Assembly (NCBI RefSeq): GCF_000382145.1
Contig: NZ_KB907632.1
Span: 1 to 64,000 of the forward strand
From: Psychrobacter lutiphocae DSM 21542
GTDB lineage: Bacteria > Pseudomonadota > Gammaproteobacteria > Pseudomonadales > Moraxellaceae
Direction: 5' to 3'
Length of the DNA: 64,000 nucleotides
The translations under genes and the position numbers were made by a program. Below are positions 57,216 through 64,000 of this stretch, piece after piece. The notes beneath the pieces are model-generated. The model did no database searches. It saw only the letters and a program-made list of their open reading frames with translations, and had not been told where the DNA came from. Numbering within the stretch: position 1 is the stretch's first letter; each line of letters opens with the position of its first letter.

Positions 57216-57287
57216 CTAGGAAAATAACACAGATAATATCATGATATTAACCAAATAAAATAAAAGGAAAAGGATAAATACATTACT

Positions 57288-57557
57288 ATGACAACCAGAA
57301 CAGCCACTACAACTCATGTTCGGATTCATCGTAAATATCAGCGTTTAATCTTTACTGGATTGATGGCGCTGTTAATGTCGTTAATTATTTCAACTGCATT
57401 AATTTTATTAAAAGATGGTTATAGTGAGATATTCTTTAATGATCTTTTGCGCTCATGGCGCACATCATTCGTATTCGCTTGGCCTAGCGCTTATGTGTGC
57501 GCCTACTTGATTCAAACTCATATCCTTAGCCGTATTCACTTCCATGACGATAAATAG
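57288..57557 (+). CDS. DUF2798 membrane protein
   Basis: An 89-residue protein with two hydrophobic helices (about residues 20-43 and 58-77). The pattern FTGLMALLMSLIISTALILL, then WRTSFVFAWPSAYVCAYLI, is that of DUF2798 (small two-helix proteins with a WP motif). No function is known. AAGGAAAAGG precedes the ATG. A strong terminator follows at once. Confidence 0.78.
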   Translation: MTTRTATTTHVRIHRKYQRLIFTGLMALLMSLIISTALILLKDGYSEIFFNDLLRSWRTSFVFAWPSAYVCAYLIQTHILSRIHFHDDK

Positions 57558-57590
57558 AAAAATCACTGCCTAACAAGCAGTGATTTTTCT
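57558..57590 (+). terminator. Terminator of the DUF2798 gene
   Basis: The perfect stem AAAAATCACTGC/GCAGTGATTTTT with a 7-nt loop begins one base after the stop codon. Confidence 0.93.
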
Positions 57591-57630
57591 ATTATCACAG
57601 TCTAGAGCCTAAGATACACCCAACGACCAC

Positions 57631-57885
57631 TTAATTATCGACAGCATCTTACAGTTGGAATGGAAAAGTATAGTTGTAGTCAGATAAATGAGTTACAAGG
57701 CAACCGAGTGCAAGTACTACTGAAGTAGGCTAAACGAGGTTAACGCTGCAAATCTTTTATATGGCCGTGACTATAACCGCATCAAACGCCAATGCAAAAG
57801 GTAACAACACCAATTTACCCACAGTGCTTGTCCCACTATTAGTGGTAGGTGTAGTTTGAGTAATAAAAACCACATGCATCCATAT
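57631..57885 (-). pseudogene. Decayed paralogue of the 59324-60082 lipoprotein gene, split by a MITE
   Basis: On the minus strand, 57868-57776 reads TQTTPTTNSGTSTVGKLV and LLPFALAFDAV, aligning with TKTSQNGTSTAGKLV and LLPFALAFDVV of the intact gene. After a 103-bp MITE the frame continues FPFQL, stop, DAVDN, stop, against FPFQLLDAASQ. Removing the MITE and one TA joins the two parts with Thr exactly where the intact gene has it. Only the last about 35 codons survive. Confidence 0.8.
57671..57773. mobile_element. MITE family A, copy 2 (103 bp, TA duplication)
   Basis: Begins TAGTTGTAGTC, ends CCGTGACTA, with TA at 57669-57670 and 57774-57775. Same length as the copy at 244-346. It interrupts the paralogue fragment, which lets the insertion point be reconstructed base by base. 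Confidence 0.88.
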
Positions 57886-57989
57886 ATCTATTTTTTTGAA
57901 TAAAACACCAGCTCAGTGATATTATTGGCTCAATTAAATATGCGTTTATAATAAAAACTCTTTTAATTTATACCTTCTATTTATACCTT

Positions 57990-58931
57990 CTATTTTATAC
58001 TCTGACGAAAGTTTTTATAATCTTCAGCAGAGCTTTTTACCGCCTCGAGTACAGGCACATGCCCTACTTTTGGCATCATAATGACTTTTGCTTGTGGAAT
58101 AATCGTTTTGATATAAGCTGCCGTCTCAGGTTTAATAACACTATCCTCCTCTCCCCATGTTACTAGGGTCGGAATGTTATATTGAGCGATGATCTTTGCC
58201 TTTTCTTCCACACTATCCTCGATGATTTGTGCCAGAATCTTGGACTCTAACGCTCTGTTTTCTATTCTCTGCTGCGCTAATACCGCTTTTACTGTCGTCG
58301 GAATGTAAGGTGGATCATACATGACCAAGTCAGTTAGTCTATCAAAATCATCATAGCTACTAATTAATAGTGGATTATTATCAAGGGTTGCGCCTTCCAA
58401 TGATTTGGGTACACCAACTGACCAAAATCCTGCACTATCAATCAGCCAAACACTAGCCACCTCTTCTGGATACAAGGCCGCATAAGCTACCGCGATAGAG
58501 CCGCCCATAGAGTTACCACCAATATGTAGGTTGGTCGCCATGCCATTGGCAGTCACCAGCTCGTGCAATCTCTTGGCTTGAGCATCCGCTCGATAATCTT
58601 TGTCCATCGGCTTATCAGAGTCACCAAACCCCAGTAAATCTGGGATGATGACGTGATATTCACTAAACTCTTCGGCAATACGGGCAAAATTATGAATATT
58701 ACCGCCAAAACCATGCACTAATAATAAAGGCTTACCAGAAGTGTTATTGTTGTCGGCATAGACTAGGGTGTCCCCTGACGATAGCTCAAAAGATTTTAGC
58801 TCTAAGCCCGAACTATTTAGCTCATGCTGTAATAACTTTTCAGTTGTAGCAATCGTGAAGGAGTTGGGAGTAGTACAGCCCATTACTGTTATAGCCAATA
58901 GCGCCACTAGCCCTTTTTTTAATAATTGCAT
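57990..58931 (-). CDS. Alpha/beta-hydrolase lipase, lipoprotein (Lip1-like)
   Basis: A 313-residue lipase. The signal ends in the lipobox VMGC (about residue 19). The oxyanion segment is LLVHGFGGNIHNFAR, the nucleophile elbow GGNSMGGSIAVAY (Ser about 143), the acid in TWGEEDSVIKPETA and the His in MMPKVGHVPVLEA. I recognise it as very similar to the cold-active lipase Lip1 of Psychrobacter immobilis, family I/V lipases of psychrophiles (remembered, not searched). It hydrolyses acyl esters. The gene lies between a fragment and an intact copy of a lipoprotein gene family. Confidence 0.92.
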   Translation of the reverse strand: MQLLKKGLVALLAITVMGCTTPNSFTIATTEKLLQHELNSSGLELKSFELSSGDTLVYADNNNTSGKPLLLVHGFGGNIHNFARIAEEFSEYHVIIPDLLGFGDSDKPMDKDYRADAQAKRLHELVTANGMATNLHIGGNSMGGSIAVAYAALYPEEVASVWLIDSAGFWSVGVPKSLEGATLDNNPLLISSYDDFDRLTDLVMYDPPYIPTTVKAVLAQQRIENRALESKILAQIIEDSVEEKAKIIAQYNIPTLVTWGEEDSVIKPETAAYIKTIIPQAKVIMMPKVGHVPVLEAVKSSAEDYKNFRQSIK

Positions 58932-59323
58932 TATATCCCCTTGTCAAACAAAAAATACTTATAAATCCTCTAATGCTATGGACTTACGATTTGCAAACGA
59001 GAGTTAATAATAGCATTATTCAATAGTTTAGCTAAGGGCAATCTTTAAAATATTAATTTAAAGGGCAGGTTTAGACCCATTAAGAAGACCAATGTAACAG
59101 GATAAGTTATTTACTGTTGAACCGCTTCAAACATATAAGTTAATTTTAAGAGCTAGCTAAAATTTACCTTACTAAACAGAGTATTTACTAAAGTAAATTT
59201 AACTTAAACAATCATAACTTTTAAAATAGGAGACTAGAGTTTCTGCCTAAAATATTTAATGCTATTTTTATACTGTATAAGCCATTTTAAGTTGGATAAA
59301 TCTGTTGAGCTAAACCTAACTAA
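58932..59323. other. AT-rich spacer upstream of the lipase gene
   Basis: About 390 bases without a credible gene. It must hold the lipase promoter and the 3' end of the transcript of the 59324 gene. A palindromic stretch around AGAGCTAGCT (59150) has no T-run. Nothing else seen. Confidence 0.4.
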
Positions 59324-60082
59324 CTATTGGCTTGCCGCATCCAATAACTGGAATGGGAAAGTGACCACATCAAAGGCTAAAGCAAAGGGTAACAACACCA
59401 GTTTACCCGCAGTGGACGTCCCATTTTGGCTAGTCTTAGTGGTCTCTGTCTTGGTATAAATAGACACTGGATAAGGCTTGGTTAAGGCATTATACTTTTG
59501 TTGTATCAGACTCAAGTTACTGACTGCTGGATAGACACCACCTTTGATCGGAATGGTAAAGCAAAAGCGCTGTGCTTCAATACGAGCATCACTGGCATCC
59601 GTACATTCCTTACCACCACTTTGCAAGAAAAACTGGTAATCTTTGCGCTGAAACTCATCTTTGAGCTTGGCATAAGACAGCTTCATCTCACCCTGAAAGT
59701 GACCATCATTGTTGGGCGAATAAAAGGTCATGTCATTTTCAACACGAATGTTTTGAGGGGTTAAGTTGGTCAATAGTTGCACCATCTCAGGTCCGCCTTG
59801 GCTTAACACATAGCTTTGTTTTTCACCGACAATGACCACACTACTTGCCGGCATATTTGGCAACGCAGTCGCAGGACGACCAAAGGCAACCAATTGATCT
59901 TCAACCAACACTTGCTTAGTGCTGGCAGTGCTTGTGGTGGTACCAGAGTTTAATAGCTCAGAAGTGGCACAACTAGATATCCCCAGCATGGTAGCTACCA
60001 CACTAACTAACACCAAACCCTTAGCATTAGCTTTAAAAAAATCTGAACCTTTGTTTTGTGGCTGTTGATGGTTTAACTGCAT
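59324..60082 (-). CDS. Lipoprotein of unknown function
   Basis: A 252-residue protein I do not recognise by family. Residues 1-39 hold a basic N-terminus, a hydrophobic core (GLVLVSVVATMLG) and the lipobox ISSC. A Ser/Thr linker follows. The mature part has a predicted beta-rich domain with QSYVLSQGGPEMVQLL, VENDMTFYSPNNDGHFQGEM and two cysteines (GKECTDASDA, AQRFCFTIP) that could pair. The hydrophobic C-terminus KLVLLPFALAFDVVTFPFQLL may sit in a membrane. The same C-terminus occurs as a decayed copy at 57631-57885. Confidence 0.7.
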   Translation of the reverse strand: MQLNHQQPQNKGSDFFKANAKGLVLVSVVATMLGISSCATSELLNSGTTTSTASTKQVLVEDQLVAFGRPATALPNMPASSVVIVGEKQSYVLSQGGPEMVQLLTNLTPQNIRVENDMTFYSPNNDGHFQGEMKLSYAKLKDEFQRKDYQFFLQSGGKECTDASDARIEAQRFCFTIPIKGGVYPAVSNLSLIQQKYNALTKPYPVSIYTKTETTKTSQNGTSTAGKLVLLPFALAFDVVTFPFQLLDAASQ

Positions 60083-60180
60083 ATCATGTCCTTATGAAGC
60101 TTGATTAAATTTAATGAAACTTGATGAAAATAGATGCCTAAATCTTACGGCATAGTCAAACTAGTCGCAATCTATATTTG

Positions 60181-61239
60181 CTAAGCCACCTCATGTATGT
60201 CTGCGACCTTGTTCTTTAAACAAGCAACTTGGTGTTCAGCAGTCCCCTCAAGCTTTGGTTTGGTTTGAGCGCAGCCCTCATCGGCAATCGGGCAGCGGGT
60301 ACGGAATACACAGCCAGAAGGTGGATTGATTGGACTTGGTAAATCACCTTCTAACAGTTCAATGGTTTTATTGCGCTCAATCTCAGGGTCTGGAATCGGC
60401 ACCGCTGACATCAAAGCCTTGGTATAAGGATGAGTGGGCTGCCCATAAATGGCACCGCCCTTACCCAGCTCGACTGCATTACCCAAATACATCACCAGCA
60501 CCCGATCAGAGATGTGCTTGACCACAGACAAGTCATGGGCAATAAAGATCAGAGCCAACCCCATCTCTTGTTGCACGTCTTGCAGCAGGTTAATCACTTG
60601 CGCTTGAATCGATACGTCGAGTGCAGACACTGGCTCATCACAAATAATTAACTTGGGTCTTAAAATCAGTGCTCGGGCAATACCAATGCGCTGACACTGA
60701 CCACCAGAGAATTCATGCGGATAACGGTTGACTTGGTTTGCCAGCAGCCCCACCTTCTCCATCATCTCCCGTACTTGGGCGTCCACTTCAGACTTAGCCA
60801 TCTTTGGATAATAGGTGCGCAGTGGCTCGGCAATGATATCGCCCACTGTCATGCGTGGATTGAGTGACGCCAGTGGATCTTGGAAGATCATTTGAATGTC
60901 TTTGCGCTTAAGACGCATTTGCTTTTTACTGCTACCTACCAGCTCTTCGCCGTTAAATTTAATGCTACCAGAGCGGGCTTTAACCAGACCAATAATGGTA
61001 CGTGCCAAGGTCGATTTACCACAGCCTGACTCACCGACCACGCCGAGCGTTTCACCAGCGAATAGATCAAAAGAAACGCCATTGACTGCCTTTAAGGTAG
61101 CCGGCTTTTGCCAAAAGTAACTGCCTTTTTGCTTAATATCAAAGCTGGTCACCACCTCTTTGACTTGCAGCAAAGGGGTGTCAGAGCCTGAATGGATTGG
61201 ATTGCTATTGCTATTGCTATTGCTATTGCTAGGTATCAT
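60181..61239 (-). CDS. oppF: Oligopeptide ABC transporter, ATP-binding protein OppF
   Basis: A 352-residue ATPase. Walker A VGESGCGKSTLARTI (about residue 60), signature FSGGQCQRIGIARAL, Walker B LIICDEPVSALDVSI and H-loop FIAHDLSVV are intact. The C-terminal oligopeptide-transporter extension PTHPYTKALMSAVP and the cysteine cluster CVFRTRCPIADEGC (possible Fe-S site) are typical. The N-terminus carries SN repeats from a hexanucleotide repeat. The start lies 4 bp after the oppD stop, so the genes are coupled. Confidence 0.94.
   Translation of the reverse strand: MIPSNSNSNSNSNPIHSGSDTPLLQVKEVVTSFDIKQKGSYFWQKPATLKAVNGVSFDLFAGETLGVVGESGCGKSTLARTIIGLVKARSGSIKFNGEELVGSSKKQMRLKRKDIQMIFQDPLASLNPRMTVGDIIAEPLRTYYPKMAKSEVDAQVREMMEKVGLLANQVNRYPHEFSGGQCQRIGIARALILRPKLIICDEPVSALDVSIQAQVINLLQDVQQEMGLALIFIAHDLSVVKHISDRVLVMYLGNAVELGKGGAIYGQPTHPYTKALMSAVPIPDPEIERNKTIELLEGDLPSPINPPSGCVFRTRCPIADEGCAQTKPKLEGTAEHQVACLKNKVADIHEVA
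61201..61230 (-). repeat. Hexanucleotide repeat in the oppF 5' end
   Basis: Five perfect copies of ATTGCT (minus strand AGCAAT) encode alternating Ser and Asn at residues about 4-13. Length changes keep frame, so no on/off switching is expected. Confidence 0.9.
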
Positions 61240-61243
61240 GGCG

Positions 61244-62314
61244 TTATCCCTCCTGCTTGGTCACAACGGTTGGTGCATCTTGCGGCTCAACTTTTGCCAC
61301 CTCATCTGGTTTCCAGTGACACGCACGTTGGCGATTATTAGACAAAAATTCTAACGGTGGTGGCACATCACGGCAGATGTCCATTGCATACACACAACGC
61401 TCAACAAAGGGACAACCCTTTGGTAGATTAAGCAGGTTTGGCGGACTGCCAGGAATGGTTTGCAGCTTACCACTGGTGTTGTCTAATCGTGGAATGGCAC
61501 GCAGTAACCCTTTGGTATACGGATGGGTGGGGTTATAAAAGATGTCTTCCGTTTCGCCATACGCCATGGTGCGCCCAGCATACATCACCAATACCCGATC
61601 ACAGATACCGGCCACCACCCCTAAGTCGTGGGTAATCATAATAATGGTGGTGCCAAAGTCACGCTTTAGCTCATTCATTAAAGTCATGATTTGTGCTTGT
61701 ACCGTCACATCCAGCGCTGTGGTAGGCTCATCGGCAATCAGTAGCTTGGGGCGACACAAGAGCGCCATCGCAATCATCACCCGCTGACGCATACCACCTG
61801 AGAACTCGTGCGGATACATGCCAATACGCTTACGTGCTTCTGGAATCTTAACCGCATCGAGCATTTTTATCGCCTCTTCCCAAGCGTCCTTTTTGCTCAT
61901 GCCTTTGTGCAAGATAAGCACTTCGGCCAGTTGATCGCCGATTTTCATATACGGGTTTAACGAGGTCATCGGATCTTGGAAGATCATTGATACCTGCTCA
62001 GCACGCAGCTTATTAAGCTCTTTTTCGGGCAAGCCTAACAGCTCACGCCCTTCAAATAATACCGAGCCTTTGGTCTGACCATTTTTGGCAAGTAACCCCA
62101 TAATGGCAAAGGCAGTTTGTGATTTGCCTGAGCCAGACTCACCGACAATGCCTAAGGTCTCGCCTTGATGCAGGTTAAAGTTTAGCCCGTTTACCTCAGT
62201 CACCAGCCCCTCTTCTGTACTAAATTGTACCGATAGGTCTTTGACTTGCAGTAAAGCAGTAGTCTCAATATTTTCTATACTGCTCGTGTTTATCGTGTCC
62301 TGTACATTACTCAT
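61244..62314 (-). CDS. oppD: Oligopeptide ABC transporter, ATP-binding protein OppD
   Basis: A 356-residue ATPase, partner of OppF. Walker [16 protein letters not shown] (about residue 56; Gln replaces the usual Thr after KS, as in OppD/DppD), [30 protein letters not shown] and [13 protein letters not shown] are present. The C-terminal [14 protein letters not shown] cluster occurs as in OppF. It lies 112 bp after oppC in the same direction. Confidence 0.94.
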   Translation of the reverse strand: MSNVQDTINTSSIENIETTALLQVKDLSVQFSTEEGLVTEVNGLNFNLHQGETLGIVGESGSGKSQTAFAIMGLLAKNGQTKGSVLFEGRELLGLPEKELNKLRAEQVSMIFQDPMTSLNPYMKIGDQLAEVLILHKGMSKKDAWEEAIKMLDAVKIPEARKRIGMYPHEFSGGMRQRVMIAMALLCRPKLLIADEPTTALDVTVQAQIMTLMNELKRDFGTTIIMITHDLGVVAGICDRVLVMYAGRTMAYGETEDIFYNPTHPYTKGLLRAIPRLDNTSGKLQTIPGSPPNLLNLPKGCPFVERCVYAMDICRDVPPPLEFLSNNRQRACHWKPDEVAKVEPQDAPTVVTKQEG

Positions 62315-62426
62315 AAAGGTTGTCTCTATCTTGGCTATTTGGCTATGTTGTTGTGGCTCATTAGCTATCGATTACGGGTGCGGTTATAAGTTGTCTATTG
62401 TTGTAAAACCTCTATTGCCCCAAAAC

Positions 62427-63332
62427 CTAACGGTCTTTTGGATCAAACGCATCACGCAGACCATCACCAATAAAGTTAAAACAAAATAAAGTCACGACCA
62501 AAAATACAGAAGGAATCAAAATCTGCCACGGTGCAACCTGCATCGTCTGCGACCCTTCTTGCAATAGCGCACCCCAGCTGGTCATCGGCTCTTGCACACC
62601 CAAACCTAAGAAACTTAAAAAAGATTCAAACAAAATCATGCTTGGCACCAACAGCGAGGCATAAACCACCACCACGCCTAACACGTTTGGCACAATATGA
62701 CGCATGATGATATTAAAGCCAGACACCCCGCCAACATGCGCCGCTTCGATAAACTCTTTGCTCTTTAAGCTTAAGGTCTGACCACGCACAATACGTGCCA
62801 CATCTAGCCAAGACACCAAACCAATGGCGATAAAGATAAGCATCAAGTTACGACCAAAAATGGTGACCAATAAGATGACAAAGAACATAAACGGAAAGGC
62901 GTTTAAAATTTCCAAAAAGCGCATCATCACCGCATCAATTTTACCGCCCAAATAACCAGAGGTAGCACCATAGACAGTGCCGAACAATACCGCCACCGTC
63001 GCTCCAGCAATACCCACTAACAAGGAAATACGACCACCGATTGCGGTACGCACCAACAAATCACGCCCAAGCGAGTCGGTACCAAAGTAGTGCTTATTAT
63101 CAAATGACGGCGCACCCTGCATGTAACCCCAGTCGGTATCGGCATAGCCAAAGGGGGCGAACATAGGCACAAAGATGACAAATAAGGTCACCAAAAACAA
63201 TATCACCAAGCTGGCAATGGCGGCTTTGTTTTTGTAAAAACGGCGCCAAGCATCTTGCCATAAGCTACGCCCTTTGACTGCAGCTTCGGTTGGTGCGACT
63301 AGATCTATGGGCTTATCAGTGAGTGCACTCAT
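62427..63332 (-). CDS. oppC: Oligopeptide ABC transporter, permease OppC
   Basis: A 301-residue permease with about six helices. GRSLWQDAWRRFYKNKAA at the N-terminus and FGTDSLGRDLLVR (about residues 97-109) are OppC/DppC marks. The EAA coupling loop is EFIEAAHVGGVSGFNIIMRH (about 195-214). The C-terminus FNFIGDGLRDAFDPKDR is typical of OppC. It follows oppB by 48 bp. Confidence 0.95.
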   Translation of the reverse strand: MSALTDKPIDLVAPTEAAVKGRSLWQDAWRRFYKNKAAIASLVILFLVTLFVIFVPMFAPFGYADTDWGYMQGAPSFDNKHYFGTDSLGRDLLVRTAIGGRISLLVGIAGATVAVLFGTVYGATSGYLGGKIDAVMMRFLEILNAFPFMFFVILLVTIFGRNLMLIFIAIGLVSWLDVARIVRGQTLSLKSKEFIEAAHVGGVSGFNIIMRHIVPNVLGVVVVYASLLVPSMILFESFLSFLGLGVQEPMTSWGALLQEGSQTMQVAPWQILIPSVFLVVTLFCFNFIGDGLRDAFDPKDR

Positions 63333-63380
63333 AATTATCCTTGTCTTTCATAAACATTGAATACTTAGTACTTTTAACGA

Positions 63381-64000
63381 TTAGTACTTAATCTGTGGAT
63401 CAATCACAGCGTATAAAATATCGACAACAGCGTTAAACGCGATGGTCAACACCCCGACCAAAATTGTCAAACTCAGCACCATGCCATAGTCACGGTTTAA
63501 CGCACCGTTGACAAATAATTGACCGATACCGGGCAGACCAAAAATAGTTTCAATGACGATCGATCCAGTAATAATGCCCACAAACGCAGGGCCTAAGTAA
63601 GAAATGACAGGCAACAAGGCAGGACGCAACGCATGCTTGAACACAATGCGCTGCATCGGCAAGCCTTTGGCTCGGGCAGTACGGATAAATTGGCTGTTCA
63701 TCACCTCAATCATCGAGCCACGCATGATACGGGCAATACTGGCAGTGTAAGCCAAGGCTAAGGCGGTAACCGGCAGGATTAAGTTCGGCAGTGCGCCATC
63801 ATTCCAGCCACCACCAGGCAGCCACTTTAAGGTAATGGCAAAGATAAGTACGAGCAGCGGCGCTTTCACAAAGCTAGGAATCACCACCCCGATATTGGCA
63901 AACGCCATCACGATATAGTCTATCCATGAGTTTTGCTTTAAGGCGGCAACAATACCAAAAACCAGTCCCAGCACTAACGCCAACACAAAAGCATAAACTC
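63381..64000 (-). CDS. oppB: Oligopeptide ABC transporter, permease OppB (5' part outside window)
   Basis: The frame is open to the right edge, so only the C-terminal about 205 residues are seen. WLPGGGWNDGALPNLILP, then RTARAKGLPMQRIVFKHAL (EAA loop) and ETIFGLPGIGQLFVNGALN are OppB features; the last residues are AVIDPQIKY. An ATG at 63986 is internal and not the start. oppA would be expected beyond the edge. Confidence 0.95.
   Translation of the reverse strand, partial: VYAFVLALVLGLVFGIVAALKQNSWIDYIVMAFANIGVVIPSFVKAPLLVLIFAITLKWLPGGGWNDGALPNLILPVTALALAYTASIARIMRGSMIEVMNSQFIRTARAKGLPMQRIVFKHALRPALLPVISYLGPAFVGIITGSIVIETIFGLPGIGQLFVNGALNRDYGMVLSLTILVGVLTIAFNAVVDILYAVIDPQIKY

Noticed and set aside
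61201-61230. Hexanucleotide repeat in oppF as a phase-variation switch
   Set aside because: Unit length is a multiple of three, so slippage cannot shift the frame.

Overview
The window looks like chromosomal DNA of a gammaproteobacterium of the Moraxellaceae, most probably Psychrobacter. The reasons are moderate to low GC, a lipoprotein lipase that I recognise as closely similar to Psychrobacter immobilis Lip1, a hisIE-tatABC cluster, a pheS-pheT-ihfA cluster, and the family relationships of many proteins. The assignment rests on recognition from memory, not on a database search. I see no tRNA, rRNA, CRISPR array or intact transposon.

Layout. 1-2.6 kb: decayed IS200/IS605-type elements and an Ala-rich lipoprotein. 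2.8-8.0 kb (minus strand): rpmI, rplT, pheS, pheT, ihfA. 8.5-14.5 kb (plus): hisIE, tatA, tatB, tatC, an SF1 helicase and a tRNA-dihydrouridine synthase. 14.8-20.2 kb: MAPEG protein, OsmC-like protein, EstA-type autotransporter esterase, rppH and an NRDE protein. 20.5-26.8 kb: the complete urea ABC transporter urtABCDE, preceded by an NtrC-like palindrome and a sigma-54-like promoter. 26.8-33.2 kb: DUF4139 protein, lgt, thyA, folA and a DUF4153-like membrane protein. 33.5-36.2 kb: a truncated methyltransferase beside a TnpB relic, then a phospholipase D/cardiolipin-synthase-like gene. 36.3-43.8 kb: an iron-siderophore uptake locus (AraC-type regulator, Fur-like box, two FecCD permeases, ATPase, binding lipoprotein, TonB-dependent receptor, cupin). 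44-53 kb: aminopeptidase P, POT peptide transporter, acidic membrane protein, lnt, recG. 53-60 kb: small membrane protein, flavin monooxygenase, Lys-rich mini-protein, DUF2058 and DUF2798 proteins, lipase and a lipoprotein. 60.2-64 kb: oppF, oppD, oppC and part of oppB, running off the right edge.

Two things stand out. First, a perfect 16-bp parS (ParB/Spo0J binding) palindrome lies at 56173-56188 in a non-coding gap, suggesting this part of the window belongs to the origin-proximal centromere-like region. Second, the window is littered with small non-autonomous elements (MITEs) of at least four families whose ends and target duplications can be read directly: five ~102-bp copies ending TACC/GGTA with TTA or TAA duplications, two full 103-bp copies with TA duplications plus a diverged one, two 74-80-bp copies with CTAG duplications, and one GGACTTA-ended copy. 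One MITE sits inside a decayed paralogue of a lipoprotein gene, and removing it with one TA restores the homologous reading. Another separates urtA from urtB, and another touches the apparent 5' end of a membrane protein gene.

Functional themes: nutrient capture (urea, oligopeptides, di/tripeptides, ferric siderophore), envelope biogenesis (both lgt and lnt, Tat export, several lipoproteins, a surface esterase), folate/thymidylate synthesis, and core translation genes.
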